In this document: positions 48,648-57,209 of the stretch, piece by piece
How the letters are laid out: every line of letters begins with the position of its first letter
Position numbering within the stretch: position 1 is the stretch's first letter
Assembly (NCBI RefSeq): GCF_020982545.1
Contig: NZ_JAJKLK010000019.1
Coordinates: 1,302,001 to 1,366,000 of the forward strand
Origin: Streptomyces sp. MNU76
GTDB lineage: Bacteria; Actinomycetota; Actinomycetes; Streptomycetales; Streptomycetaceae
Direction: 5' to 3'
DNA length: 64,000 nt
Position numbers and translations under genes: made by a program
The notes under the pieces: model-generated
Databases searched by the model: none
Told to the model about the DNA's origin: nothing
What the model saw: only the letters and a program-made list of their open reading frames with translations

Positions 48648-49232
48648 TTGCGCAAGTTGACGTACCTGATCGCCTGTTCGATCGACGGCTTCATCGGGGA
48701 CCGGGACGGTGATGCGTCGTACATGTATCCGTATGTGGTGGGTGAGTTCGCCGAGTACCTGAACGCGGAGCATCCGGACACCAACCCGATCCATGTCCGT
48801 CGGCTCATCGGCACCGACGGGTTGCCCAACAAGGATTACGACACGATCATCCAGGGCCGTGCCAGCTACGACGTGGCGTTGAAGGAAGGCATCACCAGCC
48901 CGTACGCCCATCTGCGCGAGTACGTGGCCTCGCGCACGCTGAAGGAGTCGCCCGACCCGAACGTCGAGATCATCTCGGAGGACCTGGTCGGCAAGGTCCG
49001 CGAGCTCAAGGCGGAGGACGGCGAGCTCGGCATCTACCTCTGCGGCGGCTCGGTGATCGCGGGAGAGCTGCTCGACGAGATCGACGAGCTGATCATCAAG
49101 ACGTACCCCGTCGTGCAGGGCACCGGCATGCCGATGTTCGGCTCCGGATTCGCCCTCACCGAGTTCACGCTCGACGACGTGCGCGGCTTCGACAACGGGG
49201 TGGTCGTACGGAAGTACAGCAGGAAGCGCTGA
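48648..49232 (+). CDS. Dihydrofolate reductase-like (RibD C-terminal fold) protein
   Basis: This 194-residue protein has the dihydrofolate-reductase/RibD C-terminal fold. It starts RKLTYLIACSIDGFIGDRDG, continues with TIIQGRASYDVALKEG, and has the NADPH-binding LGIYLCGGSVIAGELLDEI near residue 130. Stand-alone members are common near TetR regulators in Streptomyces and reduce unknown substrates. I start at TTG 48648, five bases behind AAGGGGAAGAGG. The upstream frame from 48570 is not family-like. The divergent TetR protein is its probable repressor. Confidence 0.85.
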   Translation: MRKLTYLIACSIDGFIGDRDGDASYMYPYVVGEFAEYLNAEHPDTNPIHVRRLIGTDGLPNKDYDTIIQGRASYDVALKEGITSPYAHLREYVASRTLKESPDPNVEIISEDLVGKVRELKAEDGELGIYLCGGSVIAGELLDEIDELIIKTYPVVQGTGMPMFGSGFALTEFTLDDVRGFDNGVVVRKYSRKR

Positions 49233-49307
49233 GCGCGGCGCCGAGCGCCGGAGATTGCCGGTGTACGGCGGGGAGCGCACCGACCTCGTCGGCCATACCC
49301 TGAGGAC

Positions 49308-49694
49308 ATGGGCATCGACGAGCATGTCTGCCCGGTCTGCGGACAGCCGGTGGCCACGGTCGTAAGGCGGCACAAGACGCTGGGCGCGTGGGTACCCGTC
49401 CGGGGTCCGGGTCCGTGCAGGAACCACGAGTGTGCGGTGTACGTCGTCGAGGCCGCGGAGGCCGCCGCTGAGAAGCCCCGGGCGGTGGCCCGGCGGACGC
49501 GCGGCAGCCATGGTGCGCATGGCGGTCACGGTGATCGGGCCGGGCACGGCGGTCATGCGGGTCACGCCGGTCGTGCGGCGCGTCCCGGCGAAGCCGAGGC
49601 GGTGGCCGAGCCGGCCGATGCGACGGCCCCGGCCCCGGCCGGGCTCGGCCCCTGGCTCCCGGCCCGCACGGCGGACGAAGGAGCGGACACATGA
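49308..49694 (+). CDS. Zinc-ribbon protein with His/Gly-rich repeats
   Basis: The 128-residue protein begins with MGIDEHVCPVCGQPVATVV. Together with PCRNHECAVYV (residues 36-46) it forms a small four-cysteine zinc ribbon. Residues 67-87 are a run rich in His and Gly (HGAHGGHG, GHGGHAGHAG), which should bind transition metals. The tail is Ala/Pro rich. The stop overlaps the YCII-like gene by ATGA. The zinc-ribbon front occurs in other actinobacteria; the histidine run may be strain-specific. Function is unknown, possibly metal storage or a metal-dependent adaptor. Confidence 0.65.
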   Translation: MGIDEHVCPVCGQPVATVVRRHKTLGAWVPVRGPGPCRNHECAVYVVEAAEAAAEKPRAVARRTRGSHGAHGGHGDRAGHGGHAGHAGRAARPGEAEAVAEPADATAPAPAGLGPWLPARTADEGADT

Positions 49695-50104
49695 AGTTCC
49701 TGATGATGGTCCTAGGCACGCAGGCGGACTACGAGGGCATGCGGGGCCAGCCCTCCGAGCACTCCCCGGCCTGGACGCCGGAGCAGTTGCGGGCCATGTA
49801 CGCCTACATGAGCGCGATCAACGACGACCTCACCGAGACCGGGGAGATGATCGACGGGCAGGGGCTGGCCGAGCCGGCGAGCACCCGGTTCGTCACGGCG
49901 GACGTCGACGGCAAACCGGTGGTCACGGACGGCCCGTACCCGGACACCGCCGAACTGCTCGCCGGCTACTGGCTCCTGGACTGTGCCGACCTGGACCGGG
50001 TCACGGAGATCGCGGCCCGCGTCGCCCAGTGCCCCGGGCCGGAGGGGCTCAAGGAGTACCCGGTGGTCATCCGCCCCGTGCTGGAAAGTGCGCAGGACAT
50101 CTGA
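49691..50104 (+). CDS. YCII/DGPF-domain protein
   Basis: This 137-residue protein of the YCII-related/DGPF family starts MKFLMMVLGTQADYEG. It carries the diagnostic VVTDGPYPDTAELLAGYWLL at about residues 77-96. Members often sit beside ECF sigma factors or VOC enzymes, but their role is mostly unknown. The ATG overlaps the preceding zinc-ribbon stop, so both are cotranscribed. It converges with the two-module VOC gene with a 15-bp gap. Confidence 0.88.
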   Translation: MKFLMMVLGTQADYEGMRGQPSEHSPAWTPEQLRAMYAYMSAINDDLTETGEMIDGQGLAEPASTRFVTADVDGKPVVTDGPYPDTAELLAGYWLLDCADLDRVTEIAARVAQCPGPEGLKEYPVVIRPVLESAQDI

Positions 50105-50119
50105 GCCGACAGGGCTGTC

Positions 50120-50857
50120 TCACCCCGCCGCCGGAGGCAGCCCGCCCGTCTCCGGGGACCGGCTCGTCAGGCAGTACGTGCCGCCCGCCGGATCGCGCAT
50201 CACGGTCCAATGGAGCTGACGGGACACGCAGGTGGCGCCGAGGGATTCATGGTGCGCACGGGTGGCGTCGATGTCGGCGCAGGCGAGGTCGAGGTGGGCG
50301 GAGGCCGGGCGAGGAGCGTCGAGCCGCTGGAGGAGGATGCGCAGGGGGAGGCCGGCCTGTGGGCGCAGGACATGGAACTCCGGGCGGGAACCCGGGTGGG
50401 AGTCCCACCCGGTCAGGGCCGACCAGAAGGTGACCTCAGCCGCGAAGGCGGCCGGCGGCACGTCGAGGCACACCTGGTCCAGCCGGCTGCCGTTCACGAC
50501 GGGCGGCCGCTCGGCCTCTCCGTGCCACGGCACCACGCAGAAGAGCTGGCCGGCGGGCGAGCGCAGCACCGCCCAGCCGTCGTGCGGGGCGACCACCTCG
50601 GCCCCGAGCCGGACCGCCCGGCCGACGAGCGCGGGGACGTCCTCGACCACGAGATCCAGGTGAGCGCCGCCGCCCGACCCGACCCCCTGCGCCTTCACAC
50701 AGGCGTCGCCGGTCTCGGGGAGCAGGGTGACGAACTCGCCCTGATCGCCCCGGCGCGCGGACAGCCGGGTCGCCGTGATCGCCGTCCAGAAGGCGCAGGC
50801 CCGCTCGAACGCGGCCGTCGGCCGATCGACGAAGGCGTATGTCCACCGGATCGGCAC
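50120..50857 (-). CDS. Two-module VOC (glyoxalase-fold) protein
   Basis: The 245-residue protein has two tandem vicinal-oxygen-chelate modules. Module one starts IRWTYAFVDRPTAAFERACAF cut at residue 20, with HLDLVVEDVPALVGRAVRL. Module two starts RLDQVCLDVPPAAFAAEVTF and has HLDLACADIDATRAHHESL. The paired HLDL strands supply metal ligands. The start GTG 50857 (VPIRWTYAF) is chosen because the long frame upstream is Arg/Gly rich and not domain-like. Related proteins bind antibiotics or act as dioxygenases, but no substrate can be named. Confidence 0.82.
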   Translation of the reverse strand: MPIRWTYAFVDRPTAAFERACAFWTAITATRLSARRGDQGEFVTLLPETGDACVKAQGVGSGGGAHLDLVVEDVPALVGRAVRLGAEVVAPHDGWAVLRSPAGQLFCVVPWHGEAERPPVVNGSRLDQVCLDVPPAAFAAEVTFWSALTGWDSHPGSRPEFHVLRPQAGLPLRILLQRLDAPRPASAHLDLACADIDATRAHHESLGATCVSRQLHWTVMRDPAGGTYCLTSRSPETGGLPPAAG

Positions 50858-51072
50858 CCCTACCTCGCCCTCCCGCCCGCCGAGCCGCCGCCCAGGACGC
50901 CGCCCAAGACATCGTCCCCGCCGCCCTTGCCGTTCCCGCCCACTCCACCCACAGCGCCGCTCCCTGTCGTACGGTCCAGCCCCACGGCTGAACGACTCGT
51001 ACGCTCCCTCGCCGTCCCGCTCCACGCAACGCCGTTTCCGTGTGCCAGGGTGCTCTCTCCGTACCCGGCTGC

Positions 51073-51528
51073 TCAGTCCCGGCGCTGCATGAAGCGCAGC
51101 ATGTTGCCCGCGGGGTCGCGGAACGCGCAGTCGCGGACGCCGTACGGCTGGTCCGTGGGGGCCTGGAGGACGTCGGCACCGGAGGCTTCGACGCGGCTGT
51201 AGAGGGCGTCGCAGTCGGTGGTGGTGAAGTTGACGCCGCGCAGGACGCCCTTGGCGAGGAGGTTGGCGATGGTCTCGCGGTCGGCGGGGGAGATGTCGGG
51301 GTCGGCGGCGGGCGGCTCCAGGACGATCTCGACGTCCGGTTGGAGCGGCGAGCCCACGGTCACCCAGCGCATGCCCTCGAAGCCCACGTCGCCACGGACC
51401 TCCATGCCCAGGACGTCGCGGTAGAAAGTGAGCGCCTTGTCGTGGTCGTCGACGGCGAGGAAGCACTGGGCGAGCTTCACGTCCGGGGCCGGGAGGCCGC
51501 GCGCGGCGTTCGGATCGTTCGTAGTCAT
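51073..51528 (-). CDS. VOC-family (glyoxalase-like) protein
   Basis: This 151-residue single VOC module has VKLAQCFLAVDDHDKALTFY near residue 17, LGMEVRGDV, VEIVLEPPAADPD, NFTTTDCDALYSRVEASGA and the closing FRDPAGNMLRFMQ with the metal-binding end. In Streptomyces such genes often follow an AraC-type regulator in one operon. Here that regulator (53246-53677) is now 1.7 kb upstream because a MITE and an IS701 element were inserted between them. The gene is intact but may have lost its promoter connection. Confidence 0.9.
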   Translation of the reverse strand: MTTNDPNAARGLPAPDVKLAQCFLAVDDHDKALTFYRDVLGMEVRGDVGFEGMRWVTVGSPLQPDVEIVLEPPAADPDISPADRETIANLLAKGVLRGVNFTTTDCDALYSRVEASGADVLQAPTDQPYGVRDCAFRDPAGNMLRFMQRRD

Positions 51529-51600
51529 GCCCGCACGCTAGGCCGTGCCCGAGGTGTCCCGCCCGTTCGGATGCGGCCGACACCGCCGACGCCGATCGAG

Positions 51601-51816
51601 CTAGGGCGTGTTTCGGAAGTCCCTTCGTCGCCCGAAGGGCGGCTCTGCGGCGTCCGGTGCGTGCTCTCGGCGCGCCGGACGAAAGGCCTCGTACTGGGTG
51701 TACTTGGCCTTTCGTCCGGTGCGGCGGTGGGGGTACCTCCCGGTCGAGCGCCAGCCGAGACCGGGGGAGCGTGCCGGGCGTCGCAGAGCAGAAGGGACTT
51801 CCGAAACACGCCCTAG
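51601..51816. mobile_element. MITE copy 3, 216 bp, inverted and enlarged
   Basis: CTAG at 51601-51604 and 51813-51816 frame terminal repeats GGGCGTGTTTCGGAAGTCCC and its inverse. The core (TCCGGTGCGTGCTCTCGGCG and GTACTGGGTGTACTTGG) matches copies 1 and 2 in reverse orientation. About 40 bp of extra sequence is a separate hairpin repeat at 51728-51770. An IS701 element starts directly at its right end. Confidence 0.75.
51728..51770. repeat. Hairpin repeat nested in MITE copy 3
   Basis: TGGGGGTACCTCCCGGTC and GACCGGGGGAG form a hairpin around GAGCGCCAGCCGA. It replaces seven bases present at this point in copies 1 and 2. It resembles the dispersed palindromes common in Streptomyces. Confidence 0.55.
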
Positions 51817-53245
51817 TAGGGCTCCGTTAGGTTGCTCTGGCTCTTGGGTTCTGGCTGGTGGTGGATGTTCTGGGCAGCGGGCGGTGGCAGGTGGTGCAGG
51901 TGCCGGTCCAGCAGTTCAGCAGGTCCTGGATGGCGTCGAGGATCTGGTAGAGGGTGAGTCCGCTGTATCGGCTTTTGGGGACAGGCGCTGTTCGGTGAGG
52001 AAGGCGTGGGCGGCGGTGACCAGGGTGACGTGGTGGTGCCAGCCGTTCCAGGAGCGGCCCTCGAAGTGGTCCAGGCCGAGGCCGTGCTTGAGTTCCCGGT
52101 AATCGTGCTCGATGCGCCAGCGGATCTTGGACAGGCGGACCAGTTCGGTGATCGGTGTGTCGGCGGGCAGGTTGGACAGCCAGTAGTCGGTGGGTGCTTC
52201 GGCGTCCTGGGGCCATTCGACCAGCAGCGTCACCTCGGGCAGGACACCGTCCCAGTGGCCGTGCTCGGCAGTGGCGGCGGCTTGGGCCAGACGGCGGGCC
52301 CTCACCCCGGCCGGCCGCACCCGCAGCGCCAGAAAGCGTGAGTGCATCGGCCCGCGGGAGCCTTCACGCCAGGTCACCTCGGTGAACGCCTGCCGTCCGT
52401 GCTCCTGAGCCAGCGCTGCCACCGAGGACGGCTTGTCCCGGTAGCGGGGCTGCGGCCTGCGACCGTTCCCGGACCAGGCCGGGGCGGTGGGCCGCACGTC
52501 GTGCGGGTGGACCGTCACGTCCGAACGGACCGCCACGACATAGCCGATGCCCCGCTCGCTCAGACCGTCGCGGAAGTCGGCGTTCTGCCCGTAGCCGGCG
52601 TCGGCCACCACCACCGGCGGCACCAGACCCCACCCGGCCAGCTCATCGAGGATGTCCAGGGCCAGACGCCACTTCTCCCGGTGCCCGACCTCCTGCGGTA
52701 TCCCGGTCTTCTGCCGCCGCACCGCATCGTCCGCCCACTCCTCGGGCACGAACATCCGCCACTGCAGCGGACAGGACGCCGTGTCGGAGACCGCGTGCAC
52801 ACTCACCGCGACCTGGCAGTTGGCCCGCTTGCCCAGCGCCCCGCAGTACTGGCGCGCGACCGCCACCGACATCTTCCCGTCCTTGGGGAACGACACGTCA
52901 TCGACCGCCCAGGCATCCGGGCCGATTCTCGGCACCATCCGCTGGGCGATCCGCCGCCGCACCGGCACCGGATCCCACGTCGACTGGTTCACGAACTGCT
53001 GCAGGTTCTGCTCGTTGCCGTCGGGCAGCCGTTCCGCCATCGGCTGGATCGACTTCCGCCGTCCGTCCAGCATCAGTCCCCGCAGGTAGCAGTCGCCCTT
53101 CGCCCGCTGATCCTTGCGCGGCACCGACGCGAACACGTCAGCGACGAATAACGCCAACGTCGCCCGAGCCCGGTTCACTTCATGTGCGTCCACACCTTCA
53201 GCGTTCCCCCAAACAGGACCGACAGACAGACGTAACGGAGCCCTA
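51817..53245 (-). mobile_element. IS701-family insertion sequence, 1429 bp
   Basis: The 13-bp ends TAGGGCTCCGTTA (51817-51829) and their inverse (53233-53245) are perfect. Direct CTAG copies flank the element (51813-51816 and 53246-53249). CTAG fits the YTAR target known for IS701 elements. It was inserted exactly at the right border of MITE copy 3. Confidence 0.9.
51827..53193 (-). pseudogene. IS701-family transposase with C-terminal frame break
   Basis: The transposase (about 455 residues when joined) has the DDE positions in WAVDDVSFPKDGK, VVVADAGYGQ and the IRWRIEHDYRELKHGLGLDH block, where the last Glu belongs. The main frame from ATG 53193 reads to AHAFLTEQRL and then loses similarity. 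The normal continuation PKSRYSGLTLYQILDAIQDL and TGTCTTCHRPLP is in another frame ending at 51827. One base missing near 51985 would explain it. The element may still be active if this is a sequencing error. Confidence 0.8.
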
Positions 53246-53677
53246 CTAGGGCACTTCGTCGGATTCCGTCATGTGCACGCGGTGTCGGGACGGCCGGGTC
53301 AGGCGCTTCGCGACACAGGCGGGGACGGCCGCGCCCTCCTCGTGCGAGCGGGCCCGGTACGCGCTCGGTGTCTCGCCGACCAGCTCCGTGAAGCGGGAGC
53401 TGAAGGAGCCCAGCGACGTACAGCCCACGGCCATGCACACCTCCGTCACCGTGAGGTCGCCGCGGCGCAGCAGCGCCTTGGCGCGCTCTGTCCGGCGGGT
53501 CATGAGATAGCCGTACGGGGTCTCGCCGTACGCCGCGCGGAAGCTGCGCTGGAAGTGTCCGGGAGACATCAGCGCGGTGCGGGCGAGCGCGGGCACGTCC
53601 AGCGGTTCGGCGTACTCGCGGTCCATGCGGTCCCGCGCCCGCCGCAGCCGCACCAGATCGTCCCGGTCCATGCCCAC
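53246..53677 (-). CDS. AraC-family transcriptional regulator, stand-alone HTH
   Basis: The 143-residue protein is little more than the AraC double helix-turn-helix. ALARTALMSPGHFQRSFRAA forms the first helix pair, VTEVCMAVGCTSLGSFSSRF the second. The PSAYRAR closing motif is present. It has no sensor domain, like other small Streptomyces members that precede a VOC gene. Its TAG stop lies in the CTAG that received the MITE/IS701 insertion, so it was separated from its former downstream VOC gene without loss of residues. Confidence 0.9.
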   Translation of the reverse strand: MGMDRDDLVRLRRARDRMDREYAEPLDVPALARTALMSPGHFQRSFRAAYGETPYGYLMTRRTERAKALLRRGDLTVTEVCMAVGCTSLGSFSSRFTELVGETPSAYRARSHEEGAAVPACVAKRLTRPSRHRVHMTESDEVP

Positions 53678-53750
53678 AGCATCGCACCGGGCACTGACAA
53701 CGGGCCACGCCCGGGACGTCGGGGCACGCCCGCCCGGGGCGGGCGGAAGC

Positions 53751-54659
53751 TCACCCCTTCACCGCCGAGCTGGCCACCCCCTGGACGAACCACCGCTGGA
53801 AGAAGGCGAAGACGATCAGCACCGGCAGGACGAGCAGGACGCCGAAGGCGAGGATCTGGCCCCAGTCCGGGGGCTGCTGGCCCTGGAAGACGCTCATCTC
53901 CAGCGGCAGCGGACGTACCGAGGGGTCGGAGACCATCAGCACCGGCCACAGGAACGCCCCCCACTGGGTGAGGAAGGTCAGGATGGCGACCGAGGCGAAG
54001 GCCGGCTTCGACATCGGGACGATGATCGCGAAGAAGGTGCGCCAGGGGCCGGCGCCGTCCAGCCGGGCCGCCTCCTCGATGCTCGGCGGGATCGAGCGGA
54101 AGAACGTGTGGAACTGGTAGACCGAGAAGGCGTTGGCGACGAACGGCAGCGCCTGGATGAAGAGCGTGTTCCGCTGGTCGTTGAACATGTAGAACAGCGG
54201 CACGGCCACCGACTCGAACGGCACCAGCATCAGCAGCAGGACCAGCGTGAAGACGGACTCCCGGCCCCGCCACCGCAGCCGCGAGAGGCCGTACGCCGCC
54301 ATCGAGTTGACGAAGAGGCCGCCGGTCACCACCACGAACGCCAGCAGCAGCGAGACGCCCATGAACTGCCAGAAGTAGCCCGTGCTCTCGGAGTTCAGGC
54401 TGTCCAGGACGGCGGAGTAGTTGTCGAAGGACAGATGGGTGGGGAGGAAGCCGGACAGCCCGTTCAACACCTCGTCGGACGGCTTGAGGCTGCCGAGGAG
54501 GAGATAGAGGACGGGCAGCGCGAAGACGAACGCCAGGACGGAGAGGACGGCGTAGTCGAGGAAGCGGCGCAGCGGCCCGCGGGACGGACCGGCACCCGTG
54601 CTCGTACCCGTAGCAGTACCCGTACCCGTGCTGACGGTCGGACTCATGGTCGTACTCAT
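53751..54659 (-). CDS. Carbohydrate ABC transporter permease (MalG type)
   Basis: This 302-residue permease has six hydrophobic helices and the EAA loop SIEEAARLDGAGPWRTFFAI at about residue 195. A Thr/Gly repeat tail (TGTGTATGTSTGAG) at the N-terminus comes from a short DNA repeat (GTACCCGTA units). It is the last gene of a LacI-controlled sugar uptake operon, 4 bp behind its MalF partner. It ends before a hairpin-rich gap. No ATPase is encoded here, so it probably uses a shared one such as MsiK. Confidence 0.9.
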   Translation of the reverse strand: MSTTMSPTVSTGTGTATGTSTGAGPSRGPLRRFLDYAVLSVLAFVFALPVLYLLLGSLKPSDEVLNGLSGFLPTHLSFDNYSAVLDSLNSESTGYFWQFMGVSLLLAFVVVTGGLFVNSMAAYGLSRLRWRGRESVFTLVLLLMLVPFESVAVPLFYMFNDQRNTLFIQALPFVANAFSVYQFHTFFRSIPPSIEEAARLDGAGPWRTFFAIIVPMSKPAFASVAILTFLTQWGAFLWPVLMVSDPSVRPLPLEMSVFQGQQPPDWGQILAFGVLLVLPVLIVFAFFQRWFVQGVASSAVKG

Positions 54660-54663
54660 CTGC

Positions 54664-55650
54664 TCAGTCCTCGTTGTCGGGCCGGACGACGCGGCGCTGG
54701 ATCAGGGTCAGGGCGACGACGATCAGGAAGAACACGACGGTGATCGCGGAGGCCTGGCCGATGTTGTTCTGGTCGAAGGCGGTCGTGACGGCCTGGTACA
54801 TCACCGTGCGGGCCGCGTCCTCGTCGAGCCCGCCGCCCTTGACCAGGACGTACACCTGGTCGAAGACGCGGAAGGACAGCACCGAGGTGAGCATCACGAC
54901 GAAGACGAGGGTGGAGCGGATGCCCGGCAGGGTGACGTGCCGGAACTGCTGCCAGCGCGAGGCCCGGTCGAGCTGGGCGGCCTCGTAGAGCTCGCCCGGA
55001 ATCTGCTGGAGCCCGGCGAGCAGGATGACCATCTGGAAGCCGACGCCCTGCCAGACGGAGAGCACGATGATCGAGGCCATCGCGGTCAGGCCCTCGCCGA
55101 GCCAGTCGAACGCGCCCCAGTTGCCGAAACTCACCGCGTCCAGCGCCGAGTTGAGCATGCCCTGGTCGCTGCGGGCCAGGATCAGCCGCCAGATCACCGC
55201 GACCAGCGCCATCGGGAAGACGACCGGCATGAAGAACACCGACCGGAAGATGCCGATCGCCTTCAGCTTGCGGTTCAGCAGGATCGCCAGGCCCAGCGCG
55301 AGGCCGGTCTGGAGGGGGACGACGACCACGGCGAAGGTCAGGTTGTTGAGCAGCGCCCGCAGGAACGGGCCGGAGAGGTCGGGGTCGGTGAACAGCCGGC
55401 GGTACTGCTCGACACCGAAGAAGGTGGGTTCCAGCGGGGAGCCGAGGCGCACGTTGTAGAAGGAGAGCACGACGGCGTAGCAGAACGGGATGCCGACGAA
55501 GGCGATGAGTCCGGCGACGGCGGGGGCGGACATCAGCAGCCCGTGCAGCCATGCGCGGTCGCGGCGTGGCGGCCGCCGGGTCGTCGCGCCGGGGGTTGGG
55601 GCCTGCTGCCGGCCTGGGGCCGCCGCGGGCGTGGGTTCCACGGTTTTCAC
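54664..55650 (-). CDS. Carbohydrate ABC transporter permease (MalF type)
   Basis: This 328-residue permease has a Pro-rich cytoplasmic N-terminus (VKTVEPTPAAAPG) followed by six helices. The EAA loop is IPGELYEAAQLDRASRWQQF near residue 220. I start at GTG 55650, preceded by AGGACCCCTCC-type sequence; the longer open frame upstream overlaps the binding-protein gene antisense and is not domain-like. It lies between the binding protein and the MalG-type gene. Confidence 0.9.
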   Translation of the reverse strand: MKTVEPTPAAAPGRQQAPTPGATTRRPPRRDRAWLHGLLMSAPAVAGLIAFVGIPFCYAVVLSFYNVRLGSPLEPTFFGVEQYRRLFTDPDLSGPFLRALLNNLTFAVVVVPLQTGLALGLAILLNRKLKAIGIFRSVFFMPVVFPMALVAVIWRLILARSDQGMLNSALDAVSFGNWGAFDWLGEGLTAMASIIVLSVWQGVGFQMVILLAGLQQIPGELYEAAQLDRASRWQQFRHVTLPGIRSTLVFVVMLTSVLSFRVFDQVYVLVKGGGLDEDAARTVMYQAVTTAFDQNNIGQASAITVVFFLIVVALTLIQRRVVRPDNED

Positions 55651-55757
55651 GGAGGGGTCCTCTTCCCGAAAGGGGCGGACGGACACGGGTGCGCGTCCGC
55701 CCCGGCCGATGGGTTCGGCTGGACCGATGGGTCCGGTACGGCCTGCTGGGCGCGTTG

Positions 55758-57113
55758 CTACGGGATCTCGTAACCGGCGTTGTCCGAGAAGTCCCTGTCG
55801 ATGGCGCGGGCGGCCTTCGACAGGGCGCCCTTCGGGTCGGCGCCGCCGTAGATCGAGCTCACTGCCTCGCTGAACTTCGCGGTCACCACGGGGTATCCGG
55901 CGGTCACCGGCCGGGTGACGGCGACACACGACTTGCTGATGTCCCTGTCGCCGCACGGCTTGGCGAGCTGGTCGGCGAAGAGCTGGAGCGGGCCGCCCTG
56001 CCGGTAGAGCGGGCTCGCGGCGAGCGCGGACTTCGTGGCCGGCGGCGCGCCGTTGGCCTTCGTCATCGCGCCGACGTTGGTGTCGTCGAGCAGGAAGTCC
56101 AGGAAGGTGCCCGCGGCCTTGGCGTTCTTGCTGTTCGCGCCGACACCCCAGGCCCACGAGCCCTGGCCGGTCTTCGGGCCGTCGCCGAAGTCGGGCAGCG
56201 GCAGCACGACCAGGTCGTCACCGAGCGCCTCGCTGTAGGCGGGGTACATCCAGTGCCCGACCCAGCTCAGGGCGACCCGGCCCTTGGCGAAGGCGTTGCC
56301 GTCGGTGTTGGCGTCCGTCGTGGCCTTCCAGGACTGGAAGGTCTTCATGGCCGACGCCACGGCGGGGGTGTCGAGGGCGCCCGCCGCCTTGCCGTCCTTC
56401 AGCAGGGAGCCGCCGGCCGACCAGACGATCGGGGCGAATCCGTAGGTGCCCCACTCGGTGGCGTAGCCGTTGCCCTCCTGGAGGTCGAGAACCTTGCCGT
56501 CGGAGTCCTTCGCCTTGAGCGCCTTGAGCGCGGCGTCGAACTCCTTCGCGGTCCAGGCGTCGTCCAGGCCCTTCGGGTAGGTGACCCCGGCGGCGTCCAG
56601 CAGCTTCTTGCTGCCGTACATGCCGAGGCCGGAGTCGAACATGCCCAGGCCGTAGTGCTTGCCGTCGATCTCGCCCTGTGCCTTGGAGGCGTCCGTGGCG
56701 TTGTCGAGGGTCTTGGCGGAGATGTGCTCGTCGAGCGGGGCGAGCTTCTTGTTGTAGACGAAGTTCGCCATCGTCGGGCCGTCGAACTCCAGGACGTCCG
56801 GCAGTTCGGCGGCGTCCGTCGCGGTGATGGTCTTGGTGTAGTCCTTCTCCGGTATCAGCTTCAGCTCGACCTTGACCTTGCTCTGCGAGGAGTTGAACGA
56901 CTTCACCGCGTTCTGCAAGGCCTCCGACTCGCTCTTCTGGCCTTGGTGGGCCCAGACGCTGATGGTCCCCTCGCCGCTGCCGGCCTCGGCGGACGTGTCG
57001 CCCCCACCGCCCCCGCCACAGGCGGCCAGTGCCGCCAGGGGGAAGGCCAGGGCAAGTCCCGTACGGGCGGTGCGGCGAAACCTACTGCCGGTCGAGCGGG
57101 TGGTCGGGTTCAT
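55758..57113 (-). CDS. Extracellular sugar-binding lipoprotein of ABC transporter
   Basis: This 451-residue solute-binding protein has a basic N-terminus (RFRRTARTG), a hydrophobic stretch and the lipobox LAALAACGGGG, so it is anchored outside the membrane. The mature part has the type 1 fold with GTISVWAHQGQKSESEA, DVLEFDGPTMANFVYN and a GSWAWGVGANSKNAKAAG hinge. It is the first transport gene behind the LacI regulator. The co-located GH32-like gene suggests a fructose-containing or related oligosaccharide, but this is only context. Confidence 0.9.
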   Translation of the reverse strand: MNPTTRSTGSRFRRTARTGLALAFPLAALAACGGGGGGDTSAEAGSGEGTISVWAHQGQKSESEALQNAVKSFNSSQSKVKVELKLIPEKDYTKTITATDAAELPDVLEFDGPTMANFVYNKKLAPLDEHISAKTLDNATDASKAQGEIDGKHYGLGMFDSGLGMYGSKKLLDAAGVTYPKGLDDAWTAKEFDAALKALKAKDSDGKVLDLQEGNGYATEWGTYGFAPIVWSAGGSLLKDGKAAGALDTPAVASAMKTFQSWKATTDANTDGNAFAKGRVALSWVGHWMYPAYSEALGDDLVVLPLPDFGDGPKTGQGSWAWGVGANSKNAKAAGTFLDFLLDDTNVGAMTKANGAPPATKSALAASPLYRQGGPLQLFADQLAKPCGDRDISKSCVAVTRPVTAGYPVVTAKFSEAVSSIYGGADPKGALSKAARAIDRDFSDNAGYEIP

Positions 57114-57209
57114 GGTGTGTGCCTCCGTGCGGGATGAGGGTGCGAGGTGCGGGGTGGGGCTTTCGGGTGGCGGGGTGCCGAGCTAGACGGAATGGGGGCG
57201 TACGGGAAG

